A DNA stretch of 64,000 nucleotides from JBBARC01 sp040400005 (GTDB taxonomy: Bacteria > Pseudomonadota > Alphaproteobacteria > Acetobacterales > Acetobacteraceae). Below are positions 8,508-17,198 of this stretch, piece after piece; positions within the stretch are counted from its first letter, which is position 1; each line of letters begins with the position of its first letter. The notes under the pieces were generated by a model, which was not told the origin of the DNA, searched no databases, and saw nothing but the letters and a program-made list of their open reading frames with translations. A program made the translations under genes and the position numbers. The stretch lies in the NCBI GenBank assembly GCA_040400005.1, contig JBBARC010000001.1, positions 124,001-188,000 on the forward strand, read 5' to 3'.

Positions 8508-8843
8508 TCACGCAAGCCCAGCGGTCAGATCGATACTCTGACCCGCGGCGAGCTGCACATATGCTTTTTTCACATCCGAACGCACCCCAGGGCGACCCTT
8601 GAAGCGTTTGGTTTTACCTTTTTGCACCAGCGTATTGACCCGTTCGACGGTGACGCCAAACAAGCCTTCGACGGCGGCTTTAATTTCTGGCTTCGATGCG
8701 TCAATGGCCACGCGAAACACCACCTGGTTAACCGCACTTAGGGCAGTCGCTTTTTCGGTGATGATCGGGCTGCGCAAAAGCTCATACATTGCCTCACGCG
8801 ACAAATGCTTGCCGCGGTGCTGGGCTGCTGCGATGCGGTTCAT
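8508..8843 (-). CDS. rplW: 50S ribosomal protein L23
   Basis: Exit-tunnel protein that docks trigger factor and SRP, 111 residues. The core MYELLRSPIITEKATALSAV and the C-terminal TLVQKGKTKRFKGRPGVRSD are standard. The ATG at 8843 overlaps the rplD stop by 4 bases (ATGA), which supports that start although it adds about 18 residues before the conserved core. The in-frame ATG of MYELL is the alternative. Confidence 0.95.
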   Translation of the reverse strand: MNRIAAAQHRGKHLSREAMYELLRSPIITEKATALSAVNQVVFRVAIDASKPEIKAAVEGLFGVTVERVNTLVQKGKTKRFKGRPGVRSDVKKAYVQLAAGQSIDLTAGLA

Positions 8844-9457
8844 GCTAGGCGCTCCGTAAGCCCGGCAAGCCCGGCAGTGGTGATCGCGAGCACATCATGG
8901 CGCAGGATGTCGTAGACATTGGCACCCATGGTGGGCAGCACATCCAAACCATGAATGTTGCGGCTGGCCAGCAGGAAGCTACCATCAACCGTGCCATCAA
9001 TGATCAAAGCCGAACGCCAGCCCAACCCCTTGATACGAGCGGCGAGGTCTTTGGTTTTAGGACCAGACGCGGTAGCTGCATCCAATACAACCAGCTTACC
9101 ATCGGCAAGTTTTTGCGAGAGTGCTGAAATCAAGCCGAGTTGACGCACCTTCTTGGGAAGGCTGTAGCCATGATCACGAACCACCGGCCCATGAACCACA
9201 CCACCGGTGCGGAATTGCGGCGCGCGCAAGCTACCCTGACGCGCATTACCAGTGCCCTTCTGCTTGAAAGGTTTTTTAGTTGTACCAGAAACCTCGCCCA
9301 TGCCCTTCACCTTGTGGGTGCCAGCACGGCGCTTCTGCAATTGCCAATGAACCACACGCGCCATGATGTCAGGGCGCGGGGTTGCCGCGAAAATAAGATC
9401 CGGCAGGTCAGTTGTACCTGCTGTTCCATTATCGAGAGTTTTGATTTCGATCTGCAT
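8840..9457 (-). CDS. rplD: 50S ribosomal protein L4
   Basis: Large-subunit protein whose long loop lines the exit tunnel; in enterobacteria it also represses the S10 operon. The 205-residue product contains RAGTHKVKGMGEVSGTTKKP and KGTGNARQGSLRAPQFRTGG, the tunnel loop of L4, and a Rossmann-like C-terminal part. Its stop overlaps the rplW start. Confidence 0.97.
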   Translation of the reverse strand: MQIEIKTLDNGTAGTTDLPDLIFAATPRPDIMARVVHWQLQKRRAGTHKVKGMGEVSGTTKKPFKQKGTGNARQGSLRAPQFRTGGVVHGPVVRDHGYSLPKKVRQLGLISALSQKLADGKLVVLDAATASGPKTKDLAARIKGLGWRSALIIDGTVDGSFLLASRNIHGLDVLPTMGANVYDILRHDVLAITTAGLAGLTERLA

Positions 9458-9467
9458 CGTTTTACCC

Positions 9468-10142
9468 TCAGCCCACTAACGCAGCGGGAAATGGTGCTTC
9501 GGCCGGGCGTTCGCGCTTGATCGCATCGCGGATCAGCACGTAACCACCAGGCGCACCCGGGATCGCGCCGCGCACCATGATTAGGCCACGCTCGGCATCG
9601 ACATTGGCGATCACTAGGTTGAGCGTAGTGATACGCTCTTGTCCTAAATGGCCTGCCATCTTCTTGTTTTTAAAGGTCTTACCGGGATCCTGACGGTTAC
9701 CCGTGGACCCGTGACTACGGTGGCTGACAGAAACGCCGTGGCTGGCTTCAAGACCGGCAAAGTTCCAGCGCTTCATCGCGCCGGCAAAACCCTTGCCCTT
9801 GCTCGTGCCGGTCACATCGACCTTCTGCCCAACCACGAAATGCGCCGCCGACAAAGTCGCACCGGCATCAAGTACAGCATCTTCCGACACCCGAAACTCA
9901 ACAAGACGCTTTTTCGGCTCCACCTTCACCCGAGCATAATGCCCACGATTGGCTTTACTGACGTTCTTTACCTTGGCGTTGGTAATACCTAGCTGAACAG
10001 CAACGTAGCCATCACGCTCTTTCGTTCGTGTATCCACCACCTGCACCTGGTCGAGGTGCAGAACAGTGACCGGAACGTGCGTCCCATCATCCTGGAAAAC
10101 CCGGGTCATCCCGAGCTTTTTTGCTATTAACCCTGTGCGCAT
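9468..10142 (-). CDS. rplC: 50S ribosomal protein L3
   Basis: Early-assembly protein near the peptidyl-transferase centre. The ATG at 10142 (MRTGLIAKKLGMTRVFQDDG) gives 224 residues and matches the family start; the frame stays open to 10208 but those 22 codons are not L3-like. Conserved motifs are VDVTGTSKGKGFAGAMKRWN and SHRSHGSTGNRQDPGKTFK, the latter holding the loop that is methylated on glutamine in some bacteria (not judged here). Confidence 0.97.
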   Translation of the reverse strand: MRTGLIAKKLGMTRVFQDDGTHVPVTVLHLDQVQVVDTRTKERDGYVAVQLGITNAKVKNVSKANRGHYARVKVEPKKRLVEFRVSEDAVLDAGATLSAAHFVVGQKVDVTGTSKGKGFAGAMKRWNFAGLEASHGVSVSHRSHGSTGNRQDPGKTFKNKKMAGHLGQERITTLNLVIANVDAERGLIMVRGAIPGAPGGYVLIRDAIKRERPAEAPFPAALVG

Positions 10143-10182
10143 CTGTCGCCTCTTCGCGATGACTGGTTTGACCCAGGCAACG

Positions 10183-10491
10183 TCAGATCTTGATCTCAAC
10201 ATCGACACCAGCAGCGAGGTCGAGCTTCATCAGCGCGTCCACGGTTTGCGGGGTCGGATCGACTATATCGAGCAACCGGCGGTGAGTCCGGATTTCGAAC
10301 TGCTCGCGGCTCTTCTTATCGACGTGCGGCGAGCGGTTCACTGTGAAACGCTCGATGTGCGTCGGTAGCGGTATCGGACCCCGGATCTGGGCACCTGTGC
10401 GCTTCGCCGTGTTCACGATTTCCTTCGTGCTGTTATCCAGCACGCGGTGGTCGTACGCCTTGAGGCGAATGCGGATGTTTTGGCTGTCCAT
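10183..10491 (-). CDS. rpsJ: 30S ribosomal protein S10 / NusE
   Basis: Small-subunit protein that also serves as NusE in antitermination. The 102-residue product has the family signatures IRIRLKAYDHRVLDNSTKEI, GPIPLPTHIERFTVNRSPHVDKKSREQFEIRTH and LDLAAGVDVEIKI in order. It lies 48 bases downstream of tuf and heads the S10 operon. No separate promoter was recognised in the gap. Confidence 0.98.
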   Translation of the reverse strand: MDSQNIRIRLKAYDHRVLDNSTKEIVNTAKRTGAQIRGPIPLPTHIERFTVNRSPHVDKKSREQFEIRTHRRLLDIVDPTPQTVDALMKLDLAAGVDVEIKI

Positions 10492-10539
10492 GCTTAATCT
10501 CGGTCCAGGTTCAGGGTCTTGCCGGTATGTTTACCAAGA

Positions 10540-11727
10540 TCAATCAGTGATCTTGGCAACCACGCCGGCACCAACCGTGCGGCCACCTTCGCGGATCGCG
10601 AAGCGCAGCCCTTCGTCCATGGCGATCGGCTGAATAAGCTCGACATCCATCGACACGTTATCGCCCGGCATCACCATCTCAGTACCTTCCGGCAACTGAA
10701 CGACACCCGTCACATCGGTCGTGCGAAAATAGAACTGCGGGCGATAGTTGGTGAAAAACGGGGTGTGGCGGCCACCTTCTTCCTTCGTCAGGATGTAGGC
10801 TTCAGCCTTGAACTTCTTGTGCGGCGTTATCGAGCCGGGCTTGGACAGAACCTGGCCACGCTCGACATCCTCACGCTTCGTGCCACGCAGCAGGGCGCCG
10901 ATGTTATCGCCAGCTTCCCCACGATCAAGCAACTTGCGGAACATTTCAACGCCAGTCACGATGGTTTTAGTGGTCGCACGAATGCCAACCACTTCAACTT
11001 CGTCACCGACGTTCACGATGCCGCGCTCGATACGGCCGGTCACCACTGTGCCGCGACCAGAGATCGAGAACACGTCTTCAATTGGCATCAAGAACGGGCG
11101 ATCAATCGCACGCTCGGGCTGCGGGATGTAGGAGTCCACTGCCGCCATCAATTCGAGCACAGCTTTTTCGCCGATTTCGGGCTGCGTTTCGTTCAACGCG
11201 CAAACCGCAGAACCCTTGATGATGGGGATATCATCGCCGGGAAACTGGTACGAGCTCAGCAGCTCACGAATTTCCATCTCAACCAGCTCAACCAGGTCGG
11301 GATCGGCAATGTCGATCTTGTTCATGAACACAACCAGCGACGGCACGCCAACTTGGCGGGCAAGCAGGATGTGTTCTTTGGTTTGCGGCATCGGGCCATC
11401 GGCTGCTGACACAACCAGGATCGCGCCGTCCATCTGCGCCGCACCGGTGATCATGTTTTTCACATAATCGGCGTGTCCGGGGCAATCGACGTGGGCATAA
11501 TGGCGGTTTTTAGTTTCGTACTCCACGTGCGCCGTCGAAATTGTGATGCCACGGGCGCGTTCTTCCGGCGCTTTATCGATCTGGTCGTAAGCTGTGTATG
11601 TTGCCCCACCGCTTTTAGCCAGGATCTTAGTAATCGCCGCCGTTAGCGACGTCTTACCATGATCGACGTGACCGATCGTGCCGATGTTGCAGTGCGGCTT
11701 GTTCCGCTCAAATTTAGCCTTACCCAT
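10540..11727 (-). CDS. tuf: Elongation factor Tu
   Basis: GTPase that delivers aminoacyl-tRNA to the ribosome. The 395-residue product has the P-loop GHVDHGKTSL, the switch region with RARGITISTAHVEYE, DCPGHADYVKNMITGAAQMD, the NKID guanine-binding motif (VVFMNKIDIAD), and domains 2 and 3 through the C-terminal VVAKITD. It directly follows rpsG with a 68-bp gap where fusA would be expected. A second tuf copy may exist outside the window. Confidence 0.98.
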   Translation of the reverse strand: MGKAKFERNKPHCNIGTIGHVDHGKTSLTAAITKILAKSGGATYTAYDQIDKAPEERARGITISTAHVEYETKNRHYAHVDCPGHADYVKNMITGAAQMDGAILVVSAADGPMPQTKEHILLARQVGVPSLVVFMNKIDIADPDLVELVEMEIRELLSSYQFPGDDIPIIKGSAVCALNETQPEIGEKAVLELMAAVDSYIPQPERAIDRPFLMPIEDVFSISGRGTVVTGRIERGIVNVGDEVEVVGIRATTKTIVTGVEMFRKLLDRGEAGDNIGALLRGTKREDVERGQVLSKPGSITPHKKFKAEAYILTKEEGGRHTPFFTNYRPQFYFRTTDVTGVVQLPEGTEMVMPGDNVSMDVELIQPIAMDEGLRFAIREGGRTVGAGVVAKITD

Positions 11728-11741
11728 CGTCGTCTCTCCGC

Positions 11742-11759
11742 GGCCCCATCAAGGGGGCC
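11742..11759. repeat. GC-rich hairpin between rpsG and tuf
   Basis: The 68-bp spacer 11728-11795 carries a GGCCCC/GGGGCC inverted repeat with a 6-base loop. A second, mutually exclusive pairing (CCCC-GGGG) lies just to its right around 11758-11769. There is no T-run, so it is not an obvious terminator. It marks the point where fusA is absent and could be a processing or attenuation site, which is inference. Confidence 0.3.
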
Positions 11760-11795
11760 CCAATCGGGGTTGGAAGTTTGGTCTAGTCTTAAAAC

Positions 11796-12272
11796 TTACC
11801 AGCGATAATGGCTGAAAGCCTTATTGGCTTCGGCCATACGGTGGGTATCTTCGCGCTTTTTTACAGCTGAACCACGGTTATTAACCGCATCCAACAGCTC
11901 GTTCGAAAGGCGGTCTTCCATCGTATGCTCACCACGCTTGCGTGCCGAGTCGATGATCCAGCGAATAGCAAGTGCCTGGCGACGCTCGATGCGCACTTCA
12001 ACCGGCACCTGATAGGTGGCACCGCCAACGCGACGCGACCGCACTTCGATGGCTGGCTTCACGTTATCCAGCGCTTCGTGGAACATGCGCACCGGATCAG
12101 CCTGCTGGCCGCCACGCTTTTTCAACACGTCGAGGGCACCGTAAACGATGCCTTCAGCGATGGATTTTTTACCATCATACATCAGTGCGTTCATAAAACG
12201 CGTGATAACGATATCCCCGAATTTCGGATCGGGAAGGATTTCGCGCTTAACAGCGCGGTGACGGCGACTCAT
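11796..12272 (-). CDS. rpsG: 30S ribosomal protein S7
   Basis: Primary 16S rRNA-binding protein of the head, 158 residues. It starts MSRRHRAVKREILPDPKFGD and has the conserved KSIAEGIVYGALDVLKKRGG, KPAIEVRSRRVGGATYQVPVEVR and MAEANKAFSHYRW end. In many bacteria S7 represses the str operon. It follows rpsL by 11 bases and precedes tuf directly, without fusA. Confidence 0.98.
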   Translation of the reverse strand: MSRRHRAVKREILPDPKFGDIVITRFMNALMYDGKKSIAEGIVYGALDVLKKRGGQQADPVRMFHEALDNVKPAIEVRSRRVGGATYQVPVEVRIERRQALAIRWIIDSARKRGEHTMEDRLSNELLDAVNNRGSAVKKREDTHRMAEANKAFSHYRW

Positions 12273-12283
12273 CCTGCCTCTCC

Positions 12284-12655
12284 TTACTTCGGACGCTTCG
12301 CGCCGTAGAGCGACCGGCGCTTGCGGCGCTTGGCAATGCCCTGAGTATCGAGCACGCCGCGCAGAATGTGATAGCGAACGCCGGGAAGATCTTTTACGCG
12401 CCCGCCACGGATCAGGACCACCGAGTGCTCCTGCAAATTATGCCCCTCACCGGGGATGTAGCTCACCACTTCGTAGCCGTTGGTGAGGCGTACCTTGGCA
12501 ACCTTACGAAGTGCCGAGTTCGGCTTCTTCGGTGTGGTTGTGTAGACACGCGTGCATACGCCACGCTTCTGCGGACAGCCCTGCAACGCGGGCACCTTGT
12601 TACGTTTCGCCGCCGGCTCGCGCCCTTTGGCGATCAACTGGTTAATCGTCGGCAT
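12284..12655 (-). CDS. rpsL: 30S ribosomal protein S12
   Basis: Decoding-site protein, 123 residues from the ATG at 12655 (MPTINQLIAKGREPAAKRNK). The open frame extends upstream to 12703 but that part is in the leader and is not S12-like. The two lysines linked to streptomycin response are both present, in KKPNSALRK and GRVKDLPGVRYH, so the protein looks wild type there. It opens the str transcript, about 220 bases after a strong promoter. Confidence 0.98.
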   Translation of the reverse strand: MPTINQLIAKGREPAAKRNKVPALQGCPQKRGVCTRVYTTTPKKPNSALRKVAKVRLTNGYEVVSYIPGEGHNLQEHSVVLIRGGRVKDLPGVRYHILRGVLDTQGIAKRRKRRSLYGAKRPK

Positions 12656-12872
12656 ACGCCCTCGTTCCGATTCCAATGGTCCATCTCGGCTCACCTGCAA
12701 CATGCCGATGCCGCTACAAACGCAACACCCGCACGATGAAGAGCAACCTCTTCCGCGCGAGTGCCAGATAGGTGCCCGCGGCCTGAGCTGCCCATTAAGG
12801 GCAACTGCGCCGCACGCTCTGGTGCCTGTGTCGACAGCCGGCCCGCTAGTTTAGTCAGGCGACCGAGGCGGG

Positions 12873-12901
12873 TAATTACGGGCCCACGCCCCTCAAGTCA
12901 A
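12873..12901 (-). promoter_or_regulatory. Sigma70-type promoter for rpsL-rpsG-tuf
   Basis: On the minus strand TTGACT (-35, 12896-12901) is followed after exactly 17 bases by TAATTA (-10, 12873-12878). Both hexamers match consensus well. It lies between the rpoC stop and rpsL, leaving a leader of roughly 210 bases before the rpsL ATG. The rest of the 301-bp gap 12656-12956 holds this leader and the rpoC terminator; I saw no further gene in it. Confidence 0.65.
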
Positions 12902-12918
12902 TATGCAAAACCACTAGA

Positions 12919-12941
12919 AGAGCGAGGAACTGCCCCGCTCT
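12919..12941 (-). terminator. Hairpin terminator after rpoC
   Basis: Just downstream of the rpoC stop, the minus strand reads AGAGCGGGG, loop CAGTT, CCTCGCTCT: a 9-bp stem with one G-T wobble. It is followed by TCTAGTGGTTTT, a moderate T-rich tail. It sits between rpoC and the rpsL promoter, which fits a transcript boundary. Confidence 0.6.
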
Positions 12942-12956
12942 CCCAGCCTTTGTGTC

Positions 12957-15900
12957 TTATTCGGCGACCCGCGTGATTTGCGGGTGCGCCTGGCCGACAG
13001 CTGCGTGTTCACGCCCAGCCGCCACCGCCTTCAGGCGGTTCATCACACTACCCGTGCCCGCCGGGATCAAGCGCCCGACGATCACGTTTTCCTTCAGGCC
13101 CATCAGGTTATCGACCTTGCCCGCAGTAGCGGCCTCGGTCAGCACCCGGGTGGTCTCCTGGAAGGACGCAGCACTGATAAAGCTTTGGGTCTGCAGGCTG
13201 GCCTTAGTGATGCCTTGCAGCACCGGTGTGGCTGTTGCCGGCCGTTCTTCCGCTTTAATCCGCTTGCGATTCTCCGCCTCGTACTCAAGGCGATCCACCT
13301 GTTCACCGGTGAGGAAGGTGGTGTCCCCAGGCTCGATGATCTCGACCTTCTGCAGCATCTGGCGAACGATCACCTCGATATGCTTGTCGTTAATCTTCAC
13401 GCCCTGCAGGCGGTAGACATCCTGAATTTCGTTCACCAGGTAATCCGACAGCGCCTCAACACCCAGCACTTTCAGAATGTCATGCGGCACACGCGGGCCA
13501 TCGACCAACGGGTCACCGCGGCGGACAAAATCGCCTTCTTGCACCGAGACGTGCTTACCCTTGGGCACCAAATACTCAGTTTCTTCCGCGGTTTCGTCGT
13601 TCTTCACGATAACGCGGCGTTTGGCCTTGTAATCCTTGCCAAATTCCACCCGGCCATCGTTTTCAGCGATGATCGCGTGATCCTTCGGCCGGCGTGCCTC
13701 GAACAATTCAGCGACTCGCGGCAGACCGCCGGTAATGTCGCGTGTCTTGCTGCCTTCACGTGGAATACGGGCCAACACGTCACCGGCATGCACAGTTGCC
13801 CCTGGTTCCACCGACAAAATGGAGTCGGGGGAGAGGAAGTAGCGGGCCTCGTTGCCATTGGGTAGTTTCACCACTTCGCCCGCATCGTTCTTCAGCTGCA
13901 AACGTGGGCGTAGATCAGTTCCCTTAGAAGACTGCTTGTAATCGACCACCACTTTGGATGTCAGCCCAGTGACTTCATCCATGCGCTCAACCAGCGTGAT
14001 GCCCTCGATCAGATCAAGGTACTCCACTTGTCCTGCGCGTTCGGTGATGATGGGCAGGGTGTAGGGATCCCACTCTGCCAGTTTCTGGCCGCGATTAACC
14101 TCAACCCCGTCATCCACCAACAAGCGCGCGCCGTAGGGCACCCGGAACACCGCGCGTTCACGGCCCTTATTGTCGGTCAGCGCGATTTCACAGTTGCGCG
14201 CCATTACCACCGGCACGCCCTGGCTGTTTTGCACCACGTTGCGATTTTTCATCGAAACCGCGCCTTCATGGCTCGCTTCAATGCTGGATTGTTCGGCACC
14301 ACGCTGCGCCGCACCACCAATATGGAAGGTGCGCATGGTCAGCTGCGTGCCGGGCTCGCCGATCGATTGGGCTGCGATAACGCCAACCGCCTCGCCAATG
14401 TTCACCGGCGTGCCACGCGCAAGATCGCGCCCGTAGCAGCGGCCGCACACACCAACCTGGCTATCGCAGGTCAGCACCGACCGGATGCGCATGCTTTCAA
14501 CGCCTGCACGCTCGATCCGTTCGGCCTCGGGTTCTTCGATCAATGTGTTCCGCGCAACCAGCATCAGCGTTGTCGCCGGATCAATCACATCTTCCGCCGC
14601 AGTGCGGCCGAGAATGCGTTCAGACAGTGACGACACCACATCGCCGCCATCCATGACCGCACGCACAGTCAAACCACGCGCCGTGCCGCAGTCGCGTTCA
14701 ACGATAATGCTATCCTGCGCCACATCCACTAGGCGCCGGGTAAGATAGCCCGAGTTAGCCGTTTTCAGCGCGGTATCGGCCAAGCCTTTGCGGGCACCGT
14801 GGGTTGAGTTGAAATACTCGAGAACCGACAGACCTTCTTTAAAGTTGGCGATAATCGGCTGTTCGATGATCTCGCCCGACGGCTTAGCCATCAAGCCGCG
14901 CATACCGGCCAACTGGCGCATCTGCGCCGGCGACCCACGCGCGCCGGAATGGCTCATCATCCAGACGCTATTGGTTTGAACGCCCACTTCCTGGCGGGAT
15001 ATCTCCTTCATCATCGCGTTTGCCACGGTATCGGTGCACCGCGACCAGGCATCGACGACCTTGTTATAGCGCTCACCGGCCGTGATCAGACCATCCTGAT
15101 ACTGCTGCTCGAATTCTTTCACCTCGCCCTGCGTGGTTTCAATCAACTCGCGCTTGTTGTTCGGGATGATCAGATCATCCTTGCCAAACGAGATCCCCGC
15201 CTTGCACGCGTGGTTAAAGCCAAGCCCCATCATACGATCGGCAAAAATGACGCATTCTTTCTGGCCGCAGTGACGATACACGGCATCGATCACGTCGGAG
15301 ACGTTCTTCTTCGTCAGCTGTTTATTAATCAGATCGAAGGGAACCGCCGCATGCTTGGGTAGGATCTGCGCAATCAGCATACGGCCTGGCGTGGTTACCA
15401 CGATCTTACGCCGGCGACTGCCGTCCGGCTCGATGGCCTCGATGCGCGCACGAATTTTGTCGTGCATTTTTAGAGCACCAGCAGCCAAAGCGAATTCAAT
15501 CTCGCCAATGGTGCCAAAAGCGGTTGCCGCATTATCTTCGGCCACCCGGAACTCGGCGGTTTCGAGCGAGAGATAGTAGAGGCCAAGAACAATATCCTGG
15601 CTGGGCACGATGATCGGCTTACCATTCGCGGGGCTCAAGATGTTATTGGTGGACATCATCAGCACGCGCGCTTCCAACTGTGCTTCCAGGCTGAGCGGCA
15701 CGTGCACCGCCATCTGATCACCGTCGAAATCCGCGTTGAACGCGGTGCATACCAACGGGTGCAGCTGGATCGCCTTACCTTCGATCAAGACTGGCTCAAA
15801 CGCCTGAATGCCTAAGCGATGCAGGGTCGGCGCGCGGTTCAGCATCACCGGATGTTCTCGGATAACCTCTTCCAGGATATCCCAAACCTCGGGACGCTCC

Positions 15901-17111
15901 TTTTCCACCATACGTTTGGCGGCTTTGATGGTTGTGGCGTGTCCATATTTTTCGAGCTTCGAATAGATGAAGGGTTTGAACAACTCCAACGCCATCTTCT
16001 TCGGCAAACCACATTGATGCAGTTTCAACTCTGGCCCGACCACGATCACTGAACGGCCAGAGTAATCGACGCGCTTGCCCAGCAGGTTCTGACGGAATCG
16101 GCCCTGCTTGCCTTTCAACATATCCGATAGCGATTTTAGCGGGCGCTTATTGGCCCCGGTGATCGCGCGGCCACGGCGGCCGTTATCAAACAGCGCATCG
16201 ACAGATTCTTGCAGCATGCGCTTTTCGTTGCGCACGATGATATCCGGTGCACGCAGCTCAATCAAACGCTTCAGTCGATTATTGCGGTTGATCACGCGAC
16301 GATACAGATCGTTCAAATCCGATGTCGCGAAACGGCCGCCATCAAGCGGCACCAGCGGGCGAAGCTCGGGTGGAATAACCGGGATCACGTCCAGGATCAT
16401 CCATTCCGGCTTGGCGCCACTTTCACCAAATGCATCAAGCAGCTTCAACCGCTTGACCAGCTTCTTGCGCTTGGCCTCGCTACCAGTCTCACGTAGATCC
16501 GTGCGCAGCTGAATTTTATCAGCATCGATGTCGATGTTCTGAAGAATTTGCTTGATCGCTTCGGCGCCAATGCCCGCGCGGAAACCGTCTTCGCCGAACT
16601 CATCCTGCTTGGCCAGTAATTGGTCTTCAGTCAGCAGTTGGTGCAACTTAAGGTCGGTTAGACCCGGCTCGAGCACCACGTAGCTTTCGAAATACAGGAT
16701 TTTTTCGAGTTCCTTCAGCGTCAGATCGACCATCAGGCCAATGCGGCTGGGTAAGGATTTTAGAAACCAAATGTGAGCAACCGGCGATGCCAGCTCAATA
16801 TGCCCCATGCGCTCACGGCGCACCTTGGCTAGCGTTACTTCGACGCCGCACTTCTCGCATATGATGCCACGGAATTTCATCCGCTTGTACTTGCCGCACA
16901 GGCACTCGTAATCCTTGATCGGGCCAAAGATACGGGCACAGAACAAGCCATCGCGCTCTGGCTTGAACGTGCGGTAATTGATGGTTTCCGGCTTTTTGAT
17001 CTCGCCGTACGACCACGACCGGATCTGCTCCGGGCTCGCCATCTGGATCTTGATCTGGTCGAAGCTAACCGCTTGGCCAGCCTGGCCGAGAATTTTCATA
17101 AGCTCGTTCAT
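12957..17111 (-). CDS. rpoC: DNA-directed RNA polymerase subunit beta'
   Basis: Largest RNA polymerase subunit, 1384 residues, full length. The N-terminal zinc site CLCGKYKRMKFRGIICEKCG lies near residue 70. The catalytic magnesium motif NADFDGDQMAVH is present (near residue 460). The second zinc cluster CDSQVGVCGRCYGRDL is near residue 885, and the trigger-loop region GEPGTQLTMRTFHIGGAA follows. It is transcribed after rpoB with an 87-bp gap and ends at a hairpin. Confidence 0.98.
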   Translation of the reverse strand: MNELMKILGQAGQAVSFDQIKIQMASPEQIRSWSYGEIKKPETINYRTFKPERDGLFCARIFGPIKDYECLCGKYKRMKFRGIICEKCGVEVTLAKVRRERMGHIELASPVAHIWFLKSLPSRIGLMVDLTLKELEKILYFESYVVLEPGLTDLKLHQLLTEDQLLAKQDEFGEDGFRAGIGAEAIKQILQNIDIDADKIQLRTDLRETGSEAKRKKLVKRLKLLDAFGESGAKPEWMILDVIPVIPPELRPLVPLDGGRFATSDLNDLYRRVINRNNRLKRLIELRAPDIIVRNEKRMLQESVDALFDNGRRGRAITGANKRPLKSLSDMLKGKQGRFRQNLLGKRVDYSGRSVIVVGPELKLHQCGLPKKMALELFKPFIYSKLEKYGHATTIKAAKRMVEKERPEVWDILEEVIREHPVMLNRAPTLHRLGIQAFEPVLIEGKAIQLHPLVCTAFNADFDGDQMAVHVPLSLEAQLEARVLMMSTNNILSPANGKPIIVPSQDIVLGLYYLSLETAEFRVAEDNAATAFGTIGEIEFALAAGALKMHDKIRARIEAIEPDGSRRRKIVVTTPGRMLIAQILPKHAAVPFDLINKQLTKKNVSDVIDAVYRHCGQKECVIFADRMMGLGFNHACKAGISFGKDDLIIPNNKRELIETTQGEVKEFEQQYQDGLITAGERYNKVVDAWSRCTDTVANAMMKEISRQEVGVQTNSVWMMSHSGARGSPAQMRQLAGMRGLMAKPSGEIIEQPIIANFKEGLSVLEYFNSTHGARKGLADTALKTANSGYLTRRLVDVAQDSIIVERDCGTARGLTVRAVMDGGDVVSSLSERILGRTAAEDVIDPATTLMLVARNTLIEEPEAERIERAGVESMRIRSVLTCDSQVGVCGRCYGRDLARGTPVNIGEAVGVIAAQSIGEPGTQLTMRTFHIGGAAQRGAEQSSIEASHEGAVSMKNRNVVQNSQGVPVVMARNCEIALTDNKGRERAVFRVPYGARLLVDDGVEVNRGQKLAEWDPYTLPIITERAGQVEYLDLIEGITLVERMDEVTGLTSKVVVDYKQSSKGTDLRPRLQLKNDAGEVVKLPNGNEARYFLSPDSILSVEPGATVHAGDVLARIPREGSKTRDITGGLPRVAELFEARRPKDHAIIAENDGRVEFGKDYKAKRRVIVKNDETAEETEYLVPKGKHVSVQEGDFVRRGDPLVDGPRVPHDILKVLGVEALSDYLVNEIQDVYRLQGVKINDKHIEVIVRQMLQKVEIIEPGDTTFLTGEQVDRLEYEAENRKRIKAEERPATATPVLQGITKASLQTQSFISAASFQETTRVLTEAATAGKVDNLMGLKENVIVGRLIPAGTGSVMNRLKAVAAGREHAAVGQAHPQITRVAE

Positions 17112-17198
17112 ACGAACACCCCTTCAGGAGGCAAACAACACCGAGCCAACCAGGCCCGTGCTGGCCCGCGGTTTTCGCCGCGGACCGGGGAGAAAAAC

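Noticed and set aside
10519..11409. A 296-codon plus-strand frame antisense to tuf
   Set aside because: It is the mirror of a highly conserved GC-biased gene; its residues are His/Arg-rich with no family pattern.
11728..11795. A decayed fusA remnant between rpsG and tuf
   Set aside because: The gap is only 68 bases, GC-rich with hairpins, and shows no EF-G motif in any frame.
12978..13865. A 295-codon plus-strand frame antisense to rpoC
   Set aside because: Shadow of the rpoC coding sequence with no independent start signal or motif.
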